From assembly GCA_026075535.2 (NCBI GenBank), contig AP026539.1, positions 12,834,001 to 12,898,000 on the forward strand: 64,000 nt of DNA. The letters run 5' to 3'. This DNA is from Tricholoma matsutake. Its lineage: Eukaryota > Basidiomycota > Agaricomycetes > Agaricales > Tricholomataceae. The position numbers and the translations under genes are program-made. The notes under the pieces are model-generated. The model was not told the origin of the DNA and ran no database searches. It worked only from the letters and a program-made list of their open reading frames with translations. Positions 11,897 to 21,946 of the stretch are shown here, one piece after another (position 1 is the stretch's first letter; the number at the start of each line of letters is the position of its first letter).

Positions 11897-11897
11897 T

Positions 11898-12165
11898 TTT
11901 ATCTGCTATTCTTGACCATTTTCCAGACACCATCAGAAGAAAAATCACCCTGCAGACTAAGGAATTGGAACTGTGTGATGGAGTGTATACGGAGATACCG
12001 CCATGCTTGTGGAACCATGTTATGGACGAGATCAAATCGGTGACAGTTGTAGCAGAAGATGTTGTTGTACAATCTGGTGATCTTTCGCTTCAAGCCTTGG
12101 GCTCTGAACTACCGACTTGTATGTTTGTCCATAGGTGTTCATTGTCAAAGTCTGATCTGTTGTAA
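11898..12165 (+). pseudogene. Coding-like fragment, unidentified
   Basis: An open frame reading AVLSAILDHFPD...ELCDGVYTEIPPCLWNHV...VAEDVVVQSGD has amino-acid texture typical of real protein and no low complexity. It lies just upstream of, but is not demonstrably joined to, the decayed ubiquitin-like-domain gene at 12204. It has no start codon context and no matched partner exon. I do not recognise the family. Confidence 0.35.
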
Positions 12166-12203
12166 TGCTGTGGCGGCGGCCGAGGATAGACTTCAAGTAA
12201 GCT

Positions 12204-13118
12204 TTGTTGGCAATGGCAGAGACATTTCTGAGGTTGTTCTTGGCTCAACCCTGCTGGCTCCTGTCTTCGCCACGGTCGCATCCAGGGCTTGGCATGGACA
12301 TTGGCGACCTCAGCTTTTTTTATTACAAAGGTGAAAAATTGGCTGAGGACAGCACTGTCGAAGCAGCTGGGATCAAGAATGGAGATTTTATTTATCTACT
12401 ACTACCTTTTCCACGGGGTATACTCGCGAAGCCCGCTATTTACCTCTTCTCGCCTACGCCTTTGGAAGCTTCAGTTATACTTGTCCTTGGCTCTGGATTG
12501 AAAAATTTCCGTTATCTATCCGGTCGTCTCCATCAACCAATCTGCTGCGCATTTAGGCCAAGAAATCTCCTGGAAGGTCCAAACAAAGGAGGATGGTAGG
12601 CTCACTGAACTCAGTACGGTATTGGACGTCTCGTATCTTTTCTGGGAAGCAGTGTACGTTTCTTGTATTTTGTTGTTCTTCCCCCCCTTTTATCAGTCGA
12701 CCGTGTTTTCTTTCAGAATCGATCCGACTGTACCTATCTCCCCGCCACCTTCGCCCGTTCAGAGCTACACAGCACAAGCCATGGAATCTTTCCATCCCAT
12801 GTTAAGCAACCTATCGTCTGTTCTATTGTCCGTCGACGTTATTACGCCCTACTTTGGCCAGGCGTTGAAAAATTTGCGCCTCCATACCGAGGCCAGAACT
12901 TCTTTCATTACGTGAATACATCATTCGTTCGTTTTCCTCCTGGATTCTCATCATTTGTAAAAAGGAAGATATCGTCCAGTGGCCCGTCGTTCGAATGAAG
13001 GTTTCTTCTGGTGTCGAGTGGTGGAAAGACGTTGTTGGGGCTGATATCGAATGCGCTTCTGATGTGAGCTTGTTTCGCGTGCTGGAATGGGGCGGAATGG
13101 AGGTTCTTCAAAAGTGAA
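12204..13118 (+). pseudogene. Decayed fungal gene with ubiquitin-like N-terminal domain
   Basis: The first part (about 12290-12400) reads FFYYKGEKLAEDSTVEAAGI followed by KNGDFIYLLL, the C-terminal half of a ubiquitin-like fold. Next come PAIYLFSP and, in the next frame, ISVIYPVVSINQ, EISWKV and DVSYLFWEA (12500-12650). A likely intron follows (donor GTACGT near 12654, acceptor CAG at 12717), then a block ending TEARTSFIT (12915) and a terminal block LFRVLEWGGMEVLQK stop (about 13074-13118). Lesions: an extra T near 12479 shifts frame, TGG has become TGA at 12499-12501, TGA follows FIT at about 12915, and TAA lies near 12960. I recall similar hypothetical proteins in mushroom genomes but cannot give a name or function. 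Confidence 0.6.
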
Positions 13119-14322
13119 CGACAGGGTCAGTGAGCATAGACTGTAATATACTTACTGCACGATGAATTTCCCATCTCCAGTGCATCAAATGTAGCAGAAT
13201 TTTCGCTCAACATGTTGTCATGATACATGGTGCTGAGACAGCCAGGGCGGCGTACCGAAAGTTTTACTCGATGTATGCATGTCGTTGTCCATTTCAGGAA
13301 TCAGTACGGCGTTGGTGGTTCAAACGGTTGCGCGGGAATGTGGTACTGAAAACAATGCTTGTGGTTCTGATACTGTCGTATTGGTTCTAGACACGCTAAT
13401 GGGAGAAGATAAAAACAACGAGAGTAATCTAGAGTAAGTTTTTGCGATTGCTTGTATTATCTCCTCGCATCAATGATGAAAGAAGGATGTGCTTCTTGCG
13501 TGGTTATCTCGTCTTCAAGGAATGGCCAATGAGGACATGTCACAATGCTTTTTCTTGTCGCTTGGCACGTGGCTGGGATTGCCTCGGGTTGTGACTGCAC
13601 TGGTGAGCACGCTGAAATTTCTCCTAGTCGTCAGCAGAGAACCATTTACGGTCGTGGTCAGGCGCTCTCCTGATCGGGCTTCCCGGATTCACTGAATTCC
13701 AAAGGAATACAAGTACTTCCCACGTCATATTCTTGTGTCCGAGTCAACCGCTGTCACCTGTGTTAAAGTTCTTCTTGTTCTCGATGAAAAGTTCTCGGCG
13801 CTTATGGGCTGGCCACAATTTTTCTTTTCTGGGCACTGGGCACTGCTGGAGGAAATCTGGCTTACACAATCACCCAGTCCTTTGGATACCGAAACCAAAT
13901 CTCATCTGCCATAACCATTTTGAGTGGATAGATCATAATGTACTTGTACATACTATATTCCAAACCCGGCCCCAGTTTGAATGGTGCAAATCTGAGTGAG
14001 CTATGGTCGAATTACTGATGTACGAAGGACCACCGGGATGGGCCAAATTTGGATATCAGGCTTCCCACCCCTTCTGAGATCAATCACCATTCTATGAAAA
14101 CTTCGAGGACAGACATTGTTATGGTCCACATATCTTCCAAAGAGGTCTATCTAACATATGGAAGTGTTATAGTCACCAGGGAATGTCAGGAGGTCGCATG
14201 AAGGAGGGCATACAAAAGTGTACAAAGGATAGGTGGTGTACAAGGGACCGGGTGATTACTGTAAGTTATAGCACTTTGTATCCTTGCCGCCGGTATTCAT
14301 GTGACAGATATAACCATCCTTG
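13119..14322. other. Intergenic interval, coding relics possible
   Basis: A short frame near 13305-13435 (VVQTVARECGTENN...VLVLDTLMGED) has protein-like texture but no start or domain. Otherwise I see no gene, and no repeat structure is evident. Confidence 0.35.
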
Positions 14323-14330
14323 TCTATACC

Positions 14331-15357
14331 AGGACCCCCGACAACCCCCCAAAATGCCTGATCCCCGATTTTACCATGCGGATAAAAATATTTTTGGGTC
14401 GTTTCGCGGTATTCCTATCCGGATTTTGCCTCAGGCCTACCGCAGGTCCCATTTTTATCCGCACATGGGATCAGGCATTAAAAAAAACCGCTAAAATAGT
14501 ATTTTTTTCTCAAAATTTCGCTCCCAGGTAGGTAATATTGTCAAATAGGGCGCATGCACCAACATCCTCGCCCATAGCTTCATCATTTTTATGTCTAAAG
14601 CCCAGTATCTTGAGAATTTTGCAATTTGGTTTGTGAGAACACTGAAGTTTGAACCGAGTGCTACATAGTAGGCTGTTAATAATTATAGTAGTCCTGAGCC
14701 CAGTTTCTAATAACTGTGCACGAAGCCGCGAGCATCAATAGTAAGCAAAGAAATCAAAACACCTTTTTTGGTCGAGTATTAGGATTTTTTGGTTTTACCC
14801 GTTCTGCCATCGAACAGCGCGCGCAAGCCCCGATGCTCTAAGACTTCCAGGCGGTGGATTCTCGTGTACAATCACATACTAGTCCGAGTCAGCGTCCGTT
14901 TTGGGGATTTGATGTGTGCGCAAGAAAAAGTCTGAACTTGAAAGACGTGGATGAGTTCAAGTTGAGAGCAAACCCACTTTCAAGTTCTGAACACAGCTAC
15001 AACTTGAATGTCCGGGACGGTCTAAAATTATAGAAATTTGCTATTGGTAGTAAATATGCGCTAGACTAGTACAGGCTGGTTACAGAGTAATGCCTACTAA
15101 TATATATAATACCTGCCGCGTAATAGCGCTTGCATACTTACTATGCACTCATGGGTCATTTTTGTGACTCGACCCTGCAGTTTTATCCGGACCGGATCAG
15201 GCCTGCGGTGGTTAGTCAATCCTTATCCGGACTATACCTCAGGGACTGGTCCAATTTTTGCCCAATTCCTATCCGGAAGGCCTCAGGGATTCAAAAAAAT
15301 TTCCCCAATCCTTATCCGGATTGGGATCAGGCATTTTGGGGGGTTGTCGGGGGTCCT
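14331..15357. mobile_element. Non-autonomous TIR element with 8 bp target duplications (hAT-compatible)
   Basis: A 1,027 bp non-coding element. Both ends start AGGACCCCCGACAACCCCCC and remain identical in inverted orientation for 35 bp (through GCCTGATCCC). It is flanked by an exact 8 bp direct repeat, TCTATACC, at 14323-14330 and 15358-15365. Inside each end, TTATCCGGA / TATCCGG motifs recur together with (G)ATCAGGC and CCTCAGG, which look like subterminal binding repeats. An 8 bp duplication suits hAT elements, but the terminal bases are not the usual CAG form, so the superfamily is uncertain. It sits upstream of the kinase gene. Confidence 0.85.
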
Positions 15358-15365
15358 TCTATACC

Positions 15366-15655
15366 TGTCTATACGCATGGAAAAATTTGATGGCCCAGGA
15401 TCGAGGCACCGCCTTAGGGTCAGCTGCCGGTGGTCGACCCTGAGGCCTGAGCTTTGACGTTGAATTGGTGGCCTATTCTGCCCGCAGAACTTCTTTGACG
15501 TTCGTATGCGACAGCATTGCACAGGCTTCGTCCACATATGTAAGTAATTTGAATAGTGGGAAAGATAAGGCTGTTTACTACTAACTCCGTTAATAATAGC
15601 CTGTATGCGTTCATACACGAATAAAACTACTCGATTCGCATTTTAAATCCCAGTT
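15366..15655. other. Kinase 5' flank
   Basis: A 290 bp interval between the MITE and the first kinase exon I can define. It may contain the promoter or an additional 5' exon. Nothing else is recognised. Confidence 0.4.
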
Positions 15656-17188
15656 ATGGTTCCAGCCTCAGCCGGCCCCAGTGAAACAGTGGTCAATGGT
15701 TCGGACTTTGATGACAGATGGCTCTCAACATTGCTTGTCATTCGTCCGAAAGGAAAAATCAGTGGTATGCCTTTAGTGGACTGGCTACTATTCAATCTTA
15801 ATATTGTAGTCAGATCTTGGTGGTCTCGAGATGACTAGCACTCAGAAGCAATCTCCACATTCCCTGCCTACCCTAACAATTCCACTTGTTCAGTCACCGC
15901 CGACCACTTATATTACTTGTAGTAGCAAACCTGAGACACCAGCCTCACTTAGCTCTCCTTCCACCGGAATTATTGATCTGACGCAACACGTCACGACTCT
16001 CGACGAATCTCCAGTGACAGCTGGTGGATTTTCTGATATCCACAGAGGCGAATGGACTAGGTATGGTTCGGATGACGATGAGGGCGAAAGGAAGATCGAG
16101 ACTGTGCCTGTACGCTTCTTTCTATCATGAATGGCTTCGAATAACAGTTTTCATGATCGGCCGTTAGGTGGCCATCAAACTCCTGCGGATTCTCGCCATT
16201 AAAGATCAGGACGGCGGAAAAGCCCGGAAGGTGCCTCCCCCGTTTATATAATACGTATCGTGGATCTGATGCATTATGCCAGCGGCTGAACCGAGAAGTG
16301 TATGTCTGGCATCGGCTTGAACATCCGAACATCGTCAAGCTGTTTGGCACGTCGTATCATATGAGCGGACGGCCGTCGATGGTGATGCAATGGCACCAAA
16401 ATGGGAGTGCGAGTGACTACCTCAAAAATCGCTGCTACTCGGAGGTCAATAGATTGGCTCTTGTACGTATTACTGTATTACAGTGGCTAGATAGTAACGA
16501 ATTTGTCCCTCCTCCTCTGCCAGGTTCTTGATGTTGCACGTGGCCTAAAATATCTTCATACGCTCAAATCTCCCATTGTACACGGCGATCTCAAAGGAGT
16601 GAGCAAACTGCTGTCTCTGGTGTTCGATGACTCATAAGTGGTATACTCGGCAGAACAATGTCCTCATCACAGATGATGGACGTGCCGTTTTGAGCGATTT
16701 CGGACTTTCCAAAGTCATGGAAGACTTGATCGGTCCAACAGGATTTACTCCCTCTAATCCTGAAGTTGGACCTCTACGATGGCAAGCCCCGGAATTCTTG
16801 GAAGATGAAACTTGTAGACCCAGTTTATTTACGGATATATGGAGTTTTGGATGTACCGCGTACGAGGTACGGAAATTTTTTTGCATGTCTGAAAAAGCGA
16901 TGTATTAACTTTCGCTCGTGCGGTTTACAGCTGCTCACGAGTTATATCCCATATCATTATCGTGTTCGTGATGGGATGGTCATCAAAGACATACAAGGCG
17001 GTGTTAAACCACCTGGACCTGATGGCTTCACTATTAATGAATGCAGCGCGGTCCAGAACAAGATACGTGATCTTCTCTATGACCATTGTTGGTCATTATA
17101 TCCATCGGGCAGGCGTCACATGGGAGACATCGTCTCGCAGCTCGAGGATATTTATGACTGTCGAGAGCATCTCGGACGAGTTGACTGA
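15656..17188 (+). CDS. Serine/threonine protein kinase-like protein (HGDLK type)
   Basis: Seven exons: 15656-15764, 15814-16109, 16168-16230, 16283-16462, 16524-16598, 16654-16866 and 16931-17188. The introns are 49-64 bp, all GT...AG, and phases agree throughout, giving 397 residues. Visible kinase features are the Gly-rich loop TAGGFSDI (about 105-112), the ATP-anchoring Lys in VAIK (139), catalytic loop HGDLKGNN (236-243, Asp238), DFG (256-258) and QAPEFL in the activation segment. The HGDLK loop (G instead of R before Asp) is typical of the large fungal kinase family expanded in mushrooms, related to the tyrosine-kinase-like group. It looks complete and probably active. The N-terminal 100 residues are Ser/Thr/Pro-rich. 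The first exon is supported mainly by phase, and the ATG at 15831 is an alternative start. Confidence 0.88.
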
Positions 17189-18855
17189 TGAGTTAATTTA
17201 TCGATATTTTTCTTAATACAGGACACATCAGGAAAAACCTGATTTCCCAAATCGGGCTTAATTCCCATCTATTACCAGAGATGTGACAAAAATGTCGCTA
17301 AGTGACAAAAATTTACGGCAAACACTACTTACAGCGCTTTGTTGGCGCTTTGCATAGCGCTTGACAGTTTCAAATTTTTATAAACATGAGCAAATTTGAT
17401 ACTTAGCAAAATTTACAATTATTATGTAGTATATTGGGCTTACCGATCACTGTGCTGGGTGTCTAATAACGTTATTAGCCACGGCAATTGCCGTGCTCAC
17501 GACAACATTTGTCTCTCTGGGTTGTACTTCTGCTTGTCATACTACCTTGTTTTACATGCAAATAGTACAACAATAATATGGTGTTTCTGTCTTTTCAAAA
17601 AATTATTTGGGCTTCTATGGGCCGAGGAAATTGATCTGCTGTTATTAGCCTGACAGTGGCACTGCCACAAGTTATCTGCCATAGGGGTCAGTTATTAGCC
17701 ATCCACCCAATATTATTGGTTTCCACTCTGGATCCACAGCTGTATCTTCCAAACAAGCACTCTTAGTTCATTTCAGATGTCTTCCATTTAATATCCCCTG
17801 CTGTAATTTAAAAATGAGACAAGACTTTGCTTAGGATCATGTCTTTCTTGGTCACTCCTCAATATTAATCTGCACACCTATATTTTGCTATGAATCTACT
17901 ATCAAACTACTGGAAGATATTCCACAGGTATCAGGGAGGTTTCAAGCAACTTGTAGTGCAGTATACCCAGCAGTCAGTGACCTTCTAGGCAGTTGTCACA
18001 TCCCCAGATTTCAGATTCTCAGCTGTGGGCTAAATACACATCAAAAGGTTAGACTCAGGTACTTCACATGTCCATGTACTGTAGATTTCAATTATACTCA
18101 TATTATTCTATGAGGACCTGGTCCATTTGTTTAGCAAAAATACCTGTTGTTTGCTTATTCACTACCAACAGCACCAAAAGACATTTTGAAAAGGATTAAT
18201 AGTAGTTGTGAAGAATCCTAAGTCCAGTTGCAGTTTTTTTGATTAGTAGAAAATGGCTGCAGACTTTTGTGGAAGGAGCCAGCAATTCTTTTAATTTTTA
18301 GTTCTTTTTCTGATATTTGCATCTATTTATACCCAGCAGAGTGATCGGAAAACCATATATTGTTCTATCCATGTCTACGATGTTCTGCAAGATCAGTCAC
18401 GAATCGCGATGTGAAGATTGCAGTGCTCAACCTTCATGAAAATGGCATTCTTACTCAGAGTTACTCTTCTGGATATTCTGGCCTCTGTTGGCTTCTCTGA
18501 AAACACATTTTATCATGTTCTACAGCTGTAGTGATCCGGGGTGATGCCCAGTATTTACATATATTTACTTAGTGTTTGTGCAAGCCACCGGTCCCTTTAT
18601 AAGGGCTGGTTTTAATTAGATCGACAGACTTTTTTACACAACAGCAAAATATATGTTAATCATGTTCTTGCAGCATGTGATATAAGTCTACCCCCTCCAC
18701 TTTACTACACTTTTTTGAACACTCAAATCCATTATTTTACCAAAAGAATATCCAGTTGACTTCGCCTTCGTGAATGTCATATTGTGCCATAATATCAAAA
18801 TCGACCTGATGCCACCGGCGACAGTTCATCTAGACTCGTGATCCGAGTTTGACAC
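17189..18855. other. Gene-free AT-rich interval
   Basis: About 1.7 kb without a supported gene or clear repeat boundary. It separates the host gene island from the transposon nest. It may hold decayed transposon sequence, but I could not assign any. Confidence 0.45.
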
Positions 18856-19510
18856 TACCCGCAATGGACCCCAGCCCAACTGACATGTCCTCTACGAAAG
18901 TAAAGAAGAAGACCACCTGAGCCAGGACTAAAGGTGGTTCAGATTCAGAACCCCCTGGGGACTGGTCCATAACCCAGCTGATGGGAATCAGTTGAGTGCT
19001 GTCGAAGAAGTCGAAGAAGTCGATTCGGCATTGAGAGTGTCGACCCAAGATCCAGTTCCTGCTAGCAGGGTCCATCATCGGAATGATTCACCTTCCCCAT
19101 CTCCTCCCCCCTCTTTGGGTCCCCACTCTCCAGAGAGTACACCCAGACTCTCCCCTAGTCAGGAGAGCCAGTCTGCCCCTCACCATGATTGTGGAAATAC
19201 CTCACCACGAGAGAACCCCATGTACCCATCTGGTAGACCAGTCTCGACTCCCTCACCCACACCTATGGATGAGGGAAGTAGCAAACAACGTCGAGAGGAG
19301 AAGAAACCTGAAAACATCATTCCACCTAGCCAGGAGGAAAGGAGCATAGCCTCATACACCACTCTGGCCTGTGAGATCATCAACAGGCACCTGGATCAGG
19401 ACAGTTATGACCCAACTCAACTCAATGCTGATGATGCTCAATCCAGAAACCCAAACAAAACCCACAAAATGGCTTTGGATGGTATAACACGAGTCAGAGG
19501 AAGGATGTGA
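18856..19510 (+). pseudogene. Low-complexity ORF, possible retrotransposon gag fragment
   Basis: A frame opening at 18863 (MDPSPTDMSSTKVKKKTT, then TGA) is followed in another frame by a 172-residue ORF (18992-19510) rich in Ser and Pro (SPSPSPPPSLGPHSPESTP). This ends in a more ordered segment, TTLACEIINRHLDQDSYDP. The composition resembles gag linkers of fungal Gypsy elements, and the block is followed by repetitive DNA and then a second low-complexity block at 20.8 kb. No zinc knuckle or other diagnostic motif is present, so the assignment is weak. Confidence 0.35.
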
Positions 19511-20797
19511 GGCCCTCTAGATGTCACCTGTCAGACCGACTGTCAAATAGTCATAAAACAACTGCTTGTTGAAGTGGTTCGAGGCTAAAAGAATGTGTTT
19601 CAAAGGCTTGTGATGATTTTCGAGGGGTTGCGATGATTTGTGAGACGTTGCAATGATTTTTGAGATGTTGTGATGCTTTTCAAGATGTTGCGATATTTTT
19701 TGAAGACGTTTTGAGGAATTTCGAGTGTGCAGATATGTTCGGACACAAGATCGGGGGACTAGATGAGTAGTAGAAGTGAAGGGAAGGCTAATCAAGGGAA
19801 GCGAGAGCAAAAATAGTGTAATGCAAGGAATTTTGAGGAATTTTGAGGAAGTTTAGCATAAAACACCAAACTTCGGACTGAATAAGACTAAACTGTACTC
19901 TCAAATCACTGTGATCTGGGAGGAAAACAATGACTTTCTTGTTTTTCTTTGTATCTAGTACATCTTTTTATATAAAATACAGAAAGTACCTAAAAAGGCT
20001 AGAGAACATGAGGCAAAAAATGTGGAAAACTCGAGGCAAAAGACAATATAAGTATATCAGAACAATAAAGCGAGCCTAGAAAGGGTGAATATAACACATG
20101 ATGAAGAAATAATAAGAGAGAATAGCTAAAACCAGACTGTCCTTGTTATAAATTGAATAAAAGATCAGAAACTGCTTCGAGCAGATTGTATGCATGCACA
20201 TGCAGTCGAAATGTGTTTGATATACTCGATATAGTGTCCCATGTGTCCAGCATGCATCTGAAGATCGTTCGAACAGGAAATACTGTGTCCGACGATGTTT
20301 TTCGAGGTTTGATGTTTTTTGAAGATTTTTGAAGATTCTTTGGACTTCATTCGTGGCCCGATATCGGTGCAATATTGTTTGACAATGGTAGGGGATACAT
20401 CTGGCATGTGTGCGATGATTATTTGGATAGCGATATAGTGTCTGATGTCGATTTGCAATGTTCGATGATTTTTGAAGTCAGTCGAGGAAATATTGGACTT
20501 GTTCGAAGGCCAATATCACTGCGATATTGCTCGATACTGGTTCAGAACTCATCGACAATGTTCCAGGTGTATGTCCTGAGCTGTACAAAGGTTGGGGGAA
20601 TTGTATTATGGCAGCTGAAGGCATACAAAGAATTTTGAGGTGTTGTGAAGAGTTTTGAAGCATTGCAAAGAATTTCAAAGCATTCTCGTTACTTTGTAGA
20701 GGTTCATAGAGCTTTGGAGGGGTTCATAGAGCTTTGAAGGGGTTCGTATGGGTTTGTAGAGCTTCGACAATGATCATAGATGTGTTTTCTGAGCTTG
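19511..20797. repeat. Degenerate short-period repeats of the form TTTGARGATTTTTGA
   Basis: No gene. Runs of imperfect copies of TTGCGATGATTTGTGAGA-like units lie at about 19600-19720 and 20290-20345, with related TTTGAAGCATTGCAAAG and GGTTCATAGAGCTTTG units at 20640-20760. The part at about 19990-20160 is similar, in the same orientation, to about 56940-57100 just left of TE-E (shared GAACATGAGGCAAAA, GACTGTCCTT). It is probably part of an unidentified dispersed element that split the flanking low-complexity ORFs. Confidence 0.4.
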
Positions 20798-21564
20798 AAC
20801 GACAAGGTGGACCTATCAATGCACAAATACAAGAGCTGATGAGGGGGTTCTCTGTCCAAATTCGTCATGAATCTGGTAGTCAGGGCCCTGCCTCTCCTCC
20901 CAGTTGGGAGGAGAATAGTACTCCAAATCTCCCTCATGGTGGGACCCCTGCTTCAAACCATAGGAAATCTGACAAATTCTAGGAGCTTGTCAAGCCATCC
21001 TTCTTCTAGGTCGACCAATGCTGCCACCTCTTCAGCAGTGGCTTTTTGTTTCCCCATGTCAAGGTAGAAATCAAAGCTGAAACAACACAGTCCAAAGATG
21101 TGAGCGGGTGTTTTGTTGCCAAATGTTGATTAGTTCCCATGCTTCACAGTGATCAACACTGCGTTCACTACGATGGAGCCAGCAAAGTGGCTCTTCAACG
21201 ATTCAGAGACTCTGCTCTCCGCGAGGGACAGCATACCAATATCCCAGACCAGGGTATACATTTTGATGTCAAGGGATTCCCATATGAAGAGGCCCCCTCT
21301 TCCAAGGAAAGCCCGCATGGCCATGCTCCTAGCTCTATTTGTCCAGAGCAAGGAAGAAGAGAAGAAACCCCTGGGCGTGGAGGGCCAAGGGGAATTGGAG
21401 GTGGAGGAGGCAACTCCTCCCCTTCTGACAGCAACAGCAATGATAGCAATAGAGATGAGGAAGCTCCTCCTCCCAGTGATGAGGAGGACAAAGTCAAAGA
21501 ACATAGCCTCCTTCACCCTAATTCTCGGTCCCAATCAAGGTCGAGACCCAACCCAAGCATCAGT
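20798..21564 (+). pseudogene. Low-complexity ORF remnant interrupted by TE-A
   Basis: Frame-consistent pieces (20734-20982 and 21139-21564) read QGGPINAQIQELMRGF, a Ser/Pro stretch, and later GIGGGGGNSSPSDSNSN with acidic and Arg/Ser-rich tails. Three stops separate them. The composition suits a retrotransposon gag linker. The frame runs into the TE-A 5' LTR start at 21565, so TE-A probably inserted into this older sequence. No diagnostic domain was seen. Confidence 0.35.
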
Positions 21565-21946
21565 TGTTACAATTTTACTTGTAACTCATGGAACCCAACC
21601 AACCCGATGTACCCGATGATCCCCTCCAGACAGGAGGCACTCCTGATTCATGCTTAGAGCATGCCCTTGACACCAGACACACACATGATGCATGCCGACA
21701 ACATGCATTTGATCCCCTTCCCATGGAAGGCACCCTTGATGCATGATGACTCCATGCACCTGAACCCATTCCCACACAAGCTGTGATATGACAGCCCTTT
21801 GACATGAGGTCCATGATGTTGGACTCTCACAATCGACATGCTGCAGTGCAGCATGTCCTTGACATTGGATCCTTGACATTGGATCCTTGACATTGGATCC
21901 TTGACATTGGATCCTTGACATCAGATCCATGACATCAGACATGCTA
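21565..21946 (+). repeat. TE-A 5' LTR, truncated
   Basis: Matches the 3' LTR from 25442 closely. It contains a perfect 11 bp palindrome (GACATGCTGCA, one base, TGCAGCATGTC, about 21835-21857). A 14 bp unit, CCTTGACATTGGAT, is repeated four times at about 21868-21925. It ends abruptly in GACATCAGAC, where RT sequence starts, so the promoter half is missing. Confidence 0.8.

Noticed and set aside
21130..21534. Minus-strand ORF of 134 codons
   Set aside because: It overlaps a plus-strand frame with gag-linker composition and contains no domain. It is most likely a shadow of that frame.
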